Source of the DNA: Nymphaea colorata
Lineage: Eukaryota; Streptophyta; Magnoliopsida; Nymphaeales; Nymphaeaceae
NCBI RefSeq assembly: GCF_008831285.2
Contig: NC_045141.1
Location: 14,928,106-14,992,105, forward strand
DNA length: 64,000 nucleotides
Reading direction: 5' to 3'
Position numbers and translations under genes: made by a program. This document shows positions 46,429-57,787 of this stretch, piece after piece; position 1 is the first letter of the stretch; each line of letters opens with the position of its first letter. The notes beneath the pieces were generated by a model. It did not search any database and was not told the DNA's origin. It saw only the letters and a list, made by a program, of their open reading frames with translations.

Positions 46429-49400
46429 ACTGAAACCCATAAATTTCAATGTTGTCATCCCAGAAACATAAGAAAAGAGAAAGGAAAAATGTGTGCACTC
46501 ACAGCTAAAGGCCATATATATCATCTATCAATTCTAGGTGCTAAACTTGCATCTAGCAGCAAATAGGCGCACCTTTTACCTATGTACCTCTCTCTTCTTT
46601 TCCCAACATGGCCTGAGATTAAGACATAACATTAGGAGAGGCAAATCCTGCAGAAAGGTTTCCCTTTCACCTAAAGCTATTCTCCAATCTCATGAGAACA
46701 GGCTTCCCTCTTTTAATGACTTTCTGTAGAGGAAAATATTTCTTGCAACTGCATACCAATCTAAATTCTATGAATCAAGTTAATGGCTCAGGCAGGCCAA
46801 CGTCCTTCACTTGTGTCATGATTATGAAGGGAACTGGGAGCAAGTAAGATGGAGAAGGCAATTCTAAAGCATATAGATGAAACCACTTTTGCCAATACAG
46901 GCATATCAACCTTTTTATTCCTCATGATTACTTTTTATACAGTTATGGACCAATTATGATGACTTATTCTCGTTAGCCAAGGTGTTGTGAGCAGCCAGAT
47001 CCTATTTCTACTCCATGAAAAATGAAAGCACAAGATACTAATTATCATTAGGACATCAATAGATGGAATAGCATCATCTTTTCTCTTGGAATGAAAATAT
47101 TGATCAAACCCAGCATAAAAAATTTTAGAGCATGAAAAAAAATGTATCTGCTTAGACTATAGTACTGATGTTCGATTAAGGACAAGTCCGGCCTGTCACA
47201 CTTGTACCTCTTTCTGTGTCACATAACCAGTATCGACCGATGATCCACTCAGGTCAAAAATAAGAATCAAGATTATACACATTCAGACAATTTCAGTATC
47301 ACAGTTCATTTGGATCCCATATTTCCATCTAACCTAGCTCTCATATATAACCTGTAAAACATCCACTAAATAGCTAGAGGAATTTTTTTGAGAAAAAGCC
47401 CCTCAATAAAAAAATCTACCTTTAGAGGGTATTTGATTGCCTCAGAAACCTTTTCTCGTAGCAAAGAAGTAAAATAAGGGTCTTATGTGTGGATCTTAGG
47501 TCTGACCGAAGATCCTTAATTTGATGAACCATGGATTCTGCCATAGCTCTTTTGCCACATCAGAAAAAGCATGCCATGTCAGATTCACATCAGATCCACA
47601 ATTCCAAATCCAAGGCTATCAGACACCCCCTAAATGGTACAACTACAACCTACCAAATGCATAATATATTTACTCTTTACAGGATAGGAGGTGGGGTAAT
47701 TTCTTGGCTGATAACTTCAATTACTTAACACCATAATTCAATATTCACCAAGGAAAAAAGTTCCATTTCGTGAAGAGGTAGAAGGAAAGATAACTAAAAG
47801 GTAATCTTACCATCTTCCCAGAAGCAAATATCAAGGCAGTAGTCTTTGGTTCTCTTATTCTCATGATAACAGCAGCAAAACGCTGTTGGAAAACAATTGT
47901 TAGATGTGATAAAAAAAACCAATAAGCCTGATATAAGAAAAACAAAAATAAATAGGACAATAAGAAAAGATATACAAGTTACACGCCTTGGGGTTATATT
48001 CTGCATTTCGAGCTTGCAATGCTATGGCCTTAAGATCCAACTTGCAATCCAAGTTCACAGTTGAGACAATATTTCTGCATATGAAACCCATAGTCCATTC
48101 AGAGTTCAGATCACTGTTAAAGTTTCTGAAAACATGTTTAATGATGTAAGTATTTGAAAAGAAACTACTACTGTAAAAATAGAGAGCCAAAAAATGTGAC
48201 TCTCAAGCACAATGGTGCTTTTAATATCTCATAATACTTATAATGAGTACAAACTCATGAAGGACAAATAAGCTTCACAATAAAGAACACAATGCAGAGC
48301 AAATAATAATAACGAAAGAGGATTTCATTATATCCCTAAAAGTTTTACAAAGTAATCCCTTATCTAAATACAAAGGATTCTTATTTATAAGGTGTGCCCA
48401 ACAGCCAGCTGGCTAACTGCTGGACACTCCCACCACTTGTCCCAAGACCGACCCAAATGCCTTTGTACAAAAAGTAAAAAAGAAGAAGAAGCAAAAAGTC
48501 ACAAAAGTTGCACATACGAGAAAAAAAATCTACAAATGTATATTAACACTCACCTAACTTAAAGCAAACCCACCAGAGGTTTGCCAAAGAGAAAGCAAAA
48601 CAGAGTTACTGGAAGGGCCTTGGTGAAGCAATCTGCTATCTAGTACTTACACAGCGGATAGGGAAGATATACATGGTTCTTCAAATATGCTTCTCCTACA
48701 TAATGACTATCCATCTCTCCGTGCTTTTTCCATTTATAAAATATATGATTACTACTTACTAGCAACAGACATTGCAGTCTTCATGTCACAAACCAACAAA
48801 GATGTAATTGGACTCTCCTGGAACAACAACCAAGGCTCTTATAGATGCAGACCTTGCTACGATACCATCTATGGATAGAGAGAAAAATATGTCCTTCTAG
48901 CATCTCACAATACTCGCAATGCATATAAACTATAAAGTTATAAACACATGAAGAACAAATAAAGTTCACCAATGAGGGACAAAATGCACACAAAATAACA
49001 AGAAATAAAGAAAAGGGGATTTTATTATACACCTAAAACTAAAGTATTACAAACAATGCCTTAGCTAGGGCTCTTATTTATAGGATTCGAGAGCGAACTA
49101 GTAACCTTTGGAATTGCCCAATAGCTAACGATGGCATTGATGGAGTGTGGAGCCTGATCCATACTTGATAGCCTTCCCTAATTTCATGTTTATGAGGGTG
49201 CCATTTCTGTAATTTTTTTGTGACTGCTCTATGTGGCGACCGTGGACGTAGTAGAACGTTGTCTCCGAATCACGTAAATCTTTGTGTGCTCTTTCTTGCT
49301 TTTTCTTCTTTTGATTTCGATTCTCTTGGTATGTTAAGAGAGTGTAAAAGAGCCGAGTTCCTAACAGGCATTTTGGTTTATTATAGAGGGATAAACATGT

Positions 49401-50960
49401 AATGTTACATATATGTATGTGTAGATACTTTCTACAACAATGCAACCATATCTATAAGGATCCTACAACGAAGTTGTTCCCAGTTGTGGAGAGCTAGAAC
49501 AGCACTTTGAATAGAACCAATCTTTATCATAGTCACCAGAATTACTTCTTCTAAGGAGTGGAATCAAGACATGCAAAGAATTCTAATTTCCTTGATCGAA
49601 CCTTGATTCCTACCGCAGGTGAATCCCAATTCATCATGAACTGAAACTCTCAGTAAGTAGGAATTTTGGCTCCCATGTTTGGAGAACTGAAATACTCTTT
49701 ATTTACAAGATTAAGAAGCTTGATTACGTCAATACTTTCAATGAATATTGACAAAATATTCCACAAAGATCATGACATTTTGGAAAAGAATGGCAACATT
49801 AAAGGAAAAATCATCTCATTTAGTTTGTATAGGAGAACATATATATTCTTTCATGTCTTCATTAGAAAATGTTACTGAATGTTTTCTTTATCTATTTGAT
49901 TGTTTCGTTAATTGTTGAACTTTTTACTACATCCAACATTTTCCAAGAATTTTTCTCAACAATAGCCATTCTTTTGAGAAGTTTCCAAGAAGACCTTCTT
50001 GAGAAATTAAATTGAACTACTTTATATATGGTTCAAAAATCATGATCTCCTCAATCCTCAAAAGCTCTTAATTCCTAGGATTATCAAAGCCCCTAGACTG
50101 CTTCCAGAATTTCTTGCAGTTGGCAACTATGGGTCACCCATGTTTTCAGTTGGAAAATGAGGGAGGCATATAACCTTGGCTGGTGAGATGGTCTGTCATA
50201 ACTTTGACTGTTAATATCCTTCTTACACATTGTTTATCTTGTAAAACAGTAATTGGAGATATCAAGCCTCCATTGCAGCAAGATCAACATGGTTGAAAAG
50301 AACAAATTGGCCCGGAAAGAGCACCCCAATGACTTTATCTCACTAAGCTCAGACATCAGAACCACAAAACACAAAGAATACTTGCGCTTGCCAGTGCAAG
50401 CGATACCTGATATCCCCTAACCACAGGATTTTGTCAAGCCAGCTGTAGCTGAATGAGGAACCTACGGACAGACTTATAGGTCGAACTCTTTGGTACTGCC
50501 ACAGATTCGAATACACACTTGTGACTCATCAGAAAACGAGGAGAACGAGGATGAGATAGGAATTCAGACAGTGGCATTTCATACCAACAGCTGAACATAA
50601 CCGAAACAAAAAAATCAAGATTGACCAATTCAAATAGATCAACCCCTAAAAAGCATTTCTCTTCCACAACCCTCCAACTTCGACGCACCGCTTCTATCAA
50701 AGAAAACGCCACATGCCAAACGAGATCCCGTAGTCCAGAGACGTACAAACTCAAGAAATCCGGCATATGGGCGTTGCCCACGGACAAGAAAAATAAAAAA
50801 GAAAGGAAACCCACCTCCCCAAAACGATTAAACCCTCAAATTCAGCAAAGAAAGCCCCCAGAAAATGGGGGAGACGAACTTACTGTAGGGTCGGCACAAT
50901 CCCGGAGGGATGCTTAGAAAGATCAACAGGCTGGCTTCCTTCCAAGCCCTGATCCGTCAT
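44782..50960 (-). CDS. TBP: TATA-binding protein (TBP)
   Basis: TBP nucleates TFIID and the Pol I, II and III pre-initiation complexes by binding and bending the TATA box in the nucleus. Nine minus-strand exons (50960-50884, 48074-47987, 47882-47811, 45909-45859, 45754-45710, 45590-45498, 45359-45258, 45172-45099, and one base at 44782 completing the stop) give 200 residues, the usual plant length. The first exon encodes [20 protein letters not shown]. The saddle repeats follow, with [34 protein letters not shown] and [20 protein letters not shown] in repeat 1, and [33 protein letters not shown] and [20 protein letters not shown] in repeat 2. Two oddities: intron 2 begins with GC (AAG|GCGTGT) rather than GT, and the stop TGA is split TG|A by the last intron. 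Intron 1 contains a collapsed copia element. Identification is certain; the last exon is inferred. Confidence 0.96.
45410..45477. repeat. (TA)n-(GA)n compound microsatellite
   Basis: About 19 TA units followed by about 14 GA units in the short intron between TBP exons 6 and 7. A similar CT/TA compound array lies at 46386-46429 in intron 3. Confidence 0.95.
48177..49150 (-). mobile_element. Collapsed Ty1/copia element with both LTRs and almost no interior
   Basis: Two diverged LTR-like copies lie at about 48177-48560 and 48868-49150. They share CATCTCACAATACT-type starts, ACTCATGAAGGACAAATAA versus ACACATGAAGAACAAATAAA, GGGATTTTATTATA-type sequence and CTCTTATTTATAGG. Between them the minus strand shows a degenerate primer-binding site (48867-48856, TGGTATCGTAGC). 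After it comes the very end of pol (ADCFTKALP, about 48637-48611), the conserved copia RNase H tail. Nearly all of gag-pol has been lost. The element is inside TBP intron 1. LTR borders are approximate. Confidence 0.7.
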
Positions 50961-51190
50961 CTTCGTAACCACAGATCACGCACACCCTCTCTCTTTCTCT
51001 ACCCCCCTCGCTCTCCGCTCATCAACCGCCGTCCGACTCTCAGAACAAGAATCCCCAATTGCTTCCCCTTCACAAGGATCCTCTTTGTTCAGACGCGACG
51101 GCGAGAAGCCCGCAGCAAAAGGCTACGATCGAGGAGGGAAAAATCGAATTGATCCGTTTTTATAGAGAGAAAGGGAGGGAAGACGATCGC

Positions 51191-51198
51191 TATATATA
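51191..51198 (-). promoter_or_regulatory. Candidate TATA box of the TBP gene
   Basis: The minus strand reads TATATATA about 230 bases upstream of the TBP start codon, followed by a GA/CT-rich leader. Position and sequence fit a plant core promoter with a 5' UTR of about 200 bases. It would mean TBP transcription uses its own product. Confidence 0.45.
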
Positions 51199-53816
51199 CA
51201 AGATAGAGAGAGCACGGTTTTGATGGAGAGAGAGAGAGAGGGAGGAGGAAGAGGAGGACGAGGGGCAAAAGGAAGGCCGGGGCGAGCAGGGGGTCCTTTC
51301 TATCTCCCCCAACCTTTCTTATTTATACTAGCTTACCGGTTCGACCCGTAACCCTAACCGGCTATTCCAGGTTGTCTTTATGTGGTGGGCGGTGGCGGAG
51401 TCCAATTTGATGTCGGATTTGTTTTTTTTTTTTTTTTTTTTTTTTTGACAAGAAGTATCTTGTTAGATAATCATAAAACCCGGTTTTGCTCCGAAACATC
51501 GTTTCAATTCAAGGGTGTTTGCATGACATTAAAATCAAGTTTTGTCAAAATCAAGTTTTGTCAAAACCTGATTTTAATGAAGAACTTGAAAAAACTGCTG
51601 CCCCTCAAGTGTTTCAGGTAAAGTTTAATTTTTGGTTTAAATCAAGTTTTTTTTTAATTGTCATCCAAATATCCAAACTGAGTTTACTAAACTGGATTTG
51701 AACCAGGGTTTTCAAAAACTTTGTTGATGATGTTATTCAAATGCACCTTAAAACTTAAAACGCCATTTTTGTGTTTGGTTCCAATATCAAAGTAATACGA
51801 TAAAAGGAATATTAGCATATTAAGTTATCTCTCTAGTTTTAGATTTAGAGATACTGGGTGGATTTACATTGAGTTATCCATTATTTTCCTTTCATTTAAC
51901 AACCAACCATGTTTTTTTCTTAGTTTCTTTTATTTTTTCTTTCTTAATTAACGAACCAAACACATGAGTGACTATCATTTCCTTTCCTTTTTTTTCCTTT
52001 TCTTCCATCCAAACAAGTAGAAAGGACGAACGGCTTTCAATCTTTTTCTGGGCAACGAGTCGTTCAATCATAATGTTATTTTCACATACTTCTGGTTTGA
52101 AGCAAAAATTAAAATACATGAAAGCTAAATGAACCTGATGTTGGATCTTCAATTAAAGGTGATTTGAGATCTATAAATGTAGATTTTAAATTCTGAAATT
52201 ATTGTTTAACTTATCCCTACCTCTCTCGCATTGTATTATAGAGGCTAATTTACAATGGTAACACATTGTTATTGAACCATGGACAAGAATTTTGAAAAAA
52301 CATGCAGCTTTAAATAATGAATCCTCAAAGCAATTTAATAAAAATAGATACAAAGTTGTCTCCCTCTTTGGTTATTATTTTCTCTTTTAAGACCCAATGA
52401 TTTTTTCTAATGCCAGTAACTCTCTCTGTGCCCACCACCCACAGGGTGCACAAAGTATGCTTGGGCGCCGGGCCCTAAAAAACCAGCCCAATAATATATC
52501 AGGCCGGCTCGGGTTGGCCTGATGGGCCCGGTTTGGCCCTATTAATTTTTTTATTTAATAATAATATATATTTTATTATAAAAATATATATATATATTTT
52601 ATTTAAATCGGGCCAAGCTTGGCACAAACTCGGGTTTTGGGCATCAGGCCGACCCAGACCCGATCCTTATCAAGCCAGGTCAGGCCGATGCCCAGGTCTA
52701 ATTCAAAGCTTGTGTTGAGACCTATTACGGTTCAAAAAAAGAGTGTATTGAGATGTGACAATGGTTACCCCCAATAGTGGTCTTACCAGGTGAACTGCCT
52801 TGCCATCCGTGTGCTTACAACCCTTTCGGTAATACTAAATTATGCAAAACAAGGAAATTTCACTCGCAATATAACTAAATTAATTTAAGGACTCAAACAA
52901 ATGAGAGTTCGTCATGCAACTGATATTGTCAAAATCACAGTGAATTTGCTTAAATAAATAAATATGCTGCAGACCCCTATTAAACTATTTCGATAGGGAT
53001 ATTCATTCATGCATTCATTCTTCAAACTCTTTAGGTTTTTAATTAAAAAAATATAAATTTTAACTTGATCGGATTCCCAAAGGATTCCAATCTCAATTTA
53101 TTTCAACAAATTCTCAAAATTATCGCCAAACAAGAGAAGGAATTCATAATAATTTTAGGGATATCATGGTCATTTTCTATATTTTAATCTTATCATTCTC
53201 TTAGTATCATTTATTGCACAAGTCCATGTAATTTAAGGTCATGGTTTCATAAACCCGTTTATACTATTCAGTTGATTTTAAATAGGGAGTCCAGTTCTTC
53301 AAACTTGAGCTTGACTCGTTTAACGTTTCGAGTTTAAGGGTGAGCTTGAACTCGACTCATTTACATCGGGCGAGTTCGAGTCGAGCCCGAGTTGGCTCGA
53401 CTCTTTGTGCAGCCCTACGAACAGAACAATTTCCTTATACTCAACACTTTTAGGGGCCGTTATAAAATCTCAAAATCAAACAGAATTGCTTAAAACCTCC
53501 AAACGAGACCTGATAATATAAAAAAATAAAAAAAAGAGCCAGGACTTTGACTCTATAGTTGAATGGTAGGATAAAATAATATTCTTGCTCACCCACTTGA
53601 ATAGGGCTGGTTAGGTCTACCTAATTCAGTAATTTAGTTGAATCAGTAGAAATTTATTTCAAAATAAATAAAAATAGAATATATAAAATATACAACAAAA
53701 AAGTTTAAAATATTTTAAAAGCTAACAGAAGAATGAGTAACATGCGACACATGACAGCCAATTGAATTTTTGCAACATTGTCAAGAGGATTTTTCACCCT
53801 CTTAAAGAGGGTTCAG

Positions 53817-53818
53817 GC

Positions 53819-53862
<44 letters not shown>
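53817..53862. repeat. (ATT)n microsatellite
   Basis: About 15 uninterrupted ATT units. Confidence 0.95.
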
Positions 53863-53864
<2 letters not shown>

Positions 53865-54700
53865 AAATTAAAAATATTGAAGCTGAGCTTAAATCGTACA
53901 AACATAGTTGAGCGTAGGGATGTTAATAAATTCAATTTGATTGATATCCAACTCACCTTCTTCACAGTTGCTGGATATGAAAAAAAATTATTGGGTTTAT
54001 ATTAAGAAATAACATCAGATTGATTCATATTCCGATCTGAATAAACGAATTACTCGATCAGATTTGGATTTTGTTTTAAATAGATAGTCTACATTTAATA
54101 TCCAATTTTGAAAACTGGTCCTTAACGTACGGCAAGGCGCTTTGGATTCGGTTGTGGACTTAAAAATCAGATTCATGTTGGATTCAGGTTGTGATTTCAT
54201 ATTCAAATTTGAATAAGGAATTAGAATTTTCTTCATTCCTATTGATAAGTCTGATATGGAAAAGAATACATCTCATTCAAATCCCTCTACGTATGTCACC
54301 GAAGTCACCCAAGTACAAAATCTTTTCTCAAAAATTACAAAACAACTCGGGTTTCTTAAACTTTTGGGTTTCTTAAAACCAAATTTTCACAAAACTGAGT
54401 TTTTGACGACCTAATCCAAATGCCCCTTAAATTTTGAAAAAATTGGATTTTGTGTATTTTTTTTGTCTACTAGGCAGATCCCCCTCTGAACAAATTTCAC
54501 TGGTTATACTTGTGAGCCAAAATACCAGTAGCTCATTCAATAACATTAAAATTAATGTTAATGATTTACTATGTTTATTGACCAATAAAAGTTACATATC
54601 GACTTATATAGCTTTGTTTAACTAGTATTTATCGGATTTGTAAAGGGTTATATCAGCTTGCATTGCATCGATAACCTTTTAATTGGATGATCGTGAAATT

Positions 54701-55164
54701 TGTAACACACCAAAAATTTAGTCGTGAGAAATTTTAGAATACTTATAAAAGAGATTGCAAGTGATTGGTTGCCTTGATTTTAACTTTTTTGTGATGGAAA
54801 ACAAAGGTCTGAAGCATATAAGGAATGGTAGGAATCCATCAAATCAAAGACGAGCCCAGTGTGAAAGTAGGTTTAGTTGTGACATTTGGTATCAGAATTG
54901 GTTCAACACTCGAACCTGAGATCTCATATCCGTGGATGCGTGTTCTTTGAATGGGGTAGATCGTTAAAACCCAAAAGTTTAGTTCCGTGTTTAAGATTAC
55001 AAGGAAACTTGAGGAACTTATAAAAAAGGTTGTAAGTGATCGTTGTCTTGGTTTCAAATCTTTTTGATGCCGAAACAAAAATTGTTAGGAAGTGTTAGGA
55101 AGCAAGTTTGGATCTACTAGACTATGAGCCTAAGCTTGATGTGGAGATAAGCTTAGCCGTGACA
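54701..55164 (+). mobile_element. TRIM-like element (terminal-repeat retrotransposon in miniature)
   Basis: A 184-bp terminal repeat starts TGTAACACACCAAAAATTTA at 54701 and ends TGTGACA at 54884. Two bases later lies the primer-binding site TGGTATCAGA (54887-54896), then GGTTCAACACTCG. A second terminal repeat runs from about 54963 (CCCAAAAGTTTAGTTCCGTG) to CCGTGACA at 55164. Shared internal blocks include ACTTATAAAA, GTAAGTGATCG versus GCAAGTGATTG, and the GTGACA end. The interior between repeats is under 80 bp and codes for nothing. This is the TRIM structure. Confidence 0.7.
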
Positions 55165-55756
55165 ATGACTAGATTAATGAGAGTTTATTCAACCAAAGAA
55201 GATGAAGGAGTTGCTGTCATTAGCTTGTTAACTTGGATGAGCATAGCACAGCTCTTTAAACCAAAAAATCCAACCCCGAGTTTCTCGGATCAATTGCAGC
55301 CTTTAGGCCATGTTTAGATTCAGGGTGACCTGATATCCGGCGCGAACTCGAACATCTGGGATTTGTCGCCTGAATTCATTTTGGTCGAATTTCAAATATA
55401 TGTCTTTTCAATGCAAAATATAACAAAAACCATAAAGTTAGAAATCTATTGCTTGCTTGGAGTGCTCTTAGCGCAGGTTCACATCCTATCTTATCAAAGA
55501 TAGCTTAGAGCGTCAGTCAATCCGGTGGGAAGCGCAATTCCAGCGATTTAGAGGGTCGATCTTTCTGGTGGGGAGCGCACTTCCAGCACTGAGTTGCCTC
55601 TTTTCTGGGGATTGTGCAGAAAGCGTTCTTCATGTCAGACAATCGTCCCCAAACCCCTTTGTATCCATTGCTTCCAACTACTCTTGTCCTTCCCATTGAT
55701 CTCTCACTCTCTATGCGATAGTCAGACTTAGCCAGTAACTTACTTCTTCATCAGTT

Positions 55757-57787
55757 ATGAATCTCCTGTCTTCCTCCTTGATTCCCACTGTTTTCCTGAC
55801 TCCCAAAATGAGAGAATGCAGAATCTCTTCAGGTGGATGGTGCTTTGCTTTACTGCTCAGCATGGTGGCCGCCTCCATCCTCCCAACAGATGCTTGCTCT
55901 GGTGGATCATGCCAGGTGTGGTGGTCTCTCTCTTTGGGCACTTGTTCCCCAGGTGGAAAATTTCTCTCTCTGAATCTCTCTCTGCGTTGCTTTTTAGCTT
56001 CTTGAGAGTTGCTCAGCCACTGGTGATTGTGGTCCGGGTCTTTACTGTGGCAATTGCCCTCTTGTGGGGAAGGATCAGACGATCTGTATGAGAGGTCAGG
56101 CTACCCAAGTGACTTCTGTAGTAAGTTTTTCCCTTTTTTACTTGTCGAGTTGTTTTCATTCCCTGGTATGTTTTTGCTTTTCTCTTTGTTCAAACTGGTG
56201 AATAATTTCTTGTGGCCACAGGTGAACGGGCTGCCTTTTAACAAGTACACATGGCTTGTGACACACAATGCATTCTCCATTATTGGTGAACCATCCTTCA
56301 CTGGAACCTCAAGGGTCACATTCTATAACCAGGAAGACAGTGTCACCAATCAGTTGATAGTGTGCTTCTTCCTCTTTTTCTACTGCTTCTTGTCTTCATC
56401 TTCAACATGAAATTCATTCAATTTTACTATCTCTTTCTCTATCTCTCTCTCTCTCTCTCTGTTCCTCTAGTTTATTTTTTTCTCTTTTGGCAGAATGGTG
56501 TGAGAGGATTGATGCTGGACATGTACGATTTCGAAGGTGATATCTGGCTCTGCCATTCTTTTGGAGGACAGTGTTATAACTTCACTGCTTTTGTAAGTCT
56601 CGATGATTCAGGAAATTCCTGCTTTTGGATATTGCTTTCTGTCGGTTGTGTTGCTGGACTCCTTTGGTTAATGTTTAATCGGAACCGAAAAATTGATTCG
56701 TTTGTTTTCCCTTCTATAAACAGAAACCCGCGATTTCTACTTTGAAAGAAGTGGAAGCATTTTTGGCAAGTCATCCTTCTGAAATTGTCACCATTTTCAT
56801 CGAGGATTATGTCCATGCTCCCAACGGTCTGACGAAACTCTTTACTGATGCCGGGTTGATGAAGTACTGGTTTCCATTGAGCCAAATGCCTGCAGATGGT
56901 AAAGATTGGCCTACAGTAACTGAGATGGTGAATAACAATCAGAGGCTTTTGGTTTTCACAGACAACGGGTCAAAGGAGAAAGACGAAGGAATCGCTTACC
57001 AATGGAGATATTTGCTGGAAAATGAGCGTATGCTTCAAAAGGCATTGTTGCTGTTTTTTTTTTTCATCTTTTATGCTAGAATTCTCTGACTAATTGTGAT
57101 ATACATTCAGCTGGAGATGGAGGTATGAAATCAGGATCATGTCGAAACAGAGGGCAATCGCAAGCATTGAATTCAAAATCATCATCCTTATTACTGCAGA
57201 ACTACTTTCCCTCATTTCCAGTACAAATTGATAGCTGCAAGGAGCATTCAACCAGTTTGGCTGAAATGGTTGGCACTTGCTATAAAGCAGCCGGGAATAA
57301 GATGCCAAATTTTCTTGCTGTGAATTTCTACATGGTACTTTTCTCTGTAACTTTTTCTTCAGATATTTCTACAAGAGGCGATGATCTCTAGCTGAATACA
57401 CATTTTTGTTCTTGATCTCCCTTTCCCAGAGGAGTGATGGAGGGGGCGTGTTCGATATCATTGACTGGATGAATGGTCACACTATATGCGGATGCAGTAC
57501 CGTCTCTGCATGCCAGGTTCTGCGATCATCTTCTGTCTACATTCTACAAATGTTTATCTTAAAGAAATCACTGTGTGTTTATTGTTCCTTTGCTTGATGA
57601 TTCTCAGGCAGGAGCACCACCAGGTTCATGTAAAAACTCTAATATTCCTGTCAGCAATCCATCCAGTGAAAATGGCAGGACAACATACTCAGGGACCATA
57701 CAGTTTACAGGATTGTCTTCTTCTGCAACCCGTCACAGTCACTACCACATTGGCAGGCTGTTTTTCTTGATATTTTTTGTGTTCTGA
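55757..57787 (+). CDS. PI-PLC X domain-containing protein (At5g67130-type), probably GPI-anchored or secreted
   Basis: The protein has the catalytic X half of phosphoinositide phospholipase C without the Y and C2 parts, as in a plant family of secretory proteins whose substrate is unclear. Eight exons (55757-55915, 55998-56120, 56222-56359, 56494-56592, 56724-57027, 57111-57334, 57430-57516, 57608-57787) close into 437 residues. The chosen ATG is the first after an in-frame stop; the ATG at 55808 (420 residues) gives a neater signal peptide and closer family length. A Cys-rich motif follows (SCSATGDCGPGLYCGNCPLV). The domain runs from VNGLPFNKYTWLVTHNAFS (His109) through GVRGLMLDMYDFEGDIWLCH (His161), EVEAFLASHPSEIVTIFIED and NKMPNFLAVNFYMRSDGGG. 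Both expected histidines are present. The hydrophobic end GRLFFLIFFVF suits a GPI signal. Confidence 0.93.

Larger units (their letters stand above)
50961..55756. other. TBP upstream region and repeat-rich intergenic DNA
   Basis: Bases 50961-51380 are the TBP 5' UTR and promoter, GC-richer, with GA runs. A 25-base T run lies at 51422-51446. A 16-bp unit AAAATCAAGTTTTGTC is repeated at 51531 and 51547. Bases 52445-52705 hold a GC-contrasted block with GGGCCGG- and CCCGGTTTGGC-type motifs around an AT core, looking like transposon debris. The TRIM at 54701-55164 is listed separately. Bases 55500-55756 are the probable promoter of the PLC-X gene. No coding gene was recognised. Confidence 0.6.

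Noticed and set aside
50434-50814. 126-codon minus-strand frame in TBP intron 1 near exon 1
   Set aside because: No ATG-proximal motif or family; its end overlaps the intron next to exon 1 and the reading is not shared with TBP.
52445-52705. GC-contrasted block with GGGCCGG and CCCGG motifs
   Set aside because: Looks like transposon debris, but no terminal repeats or target duplication could be fixed, so it is only mentioned in the intergenic entry.
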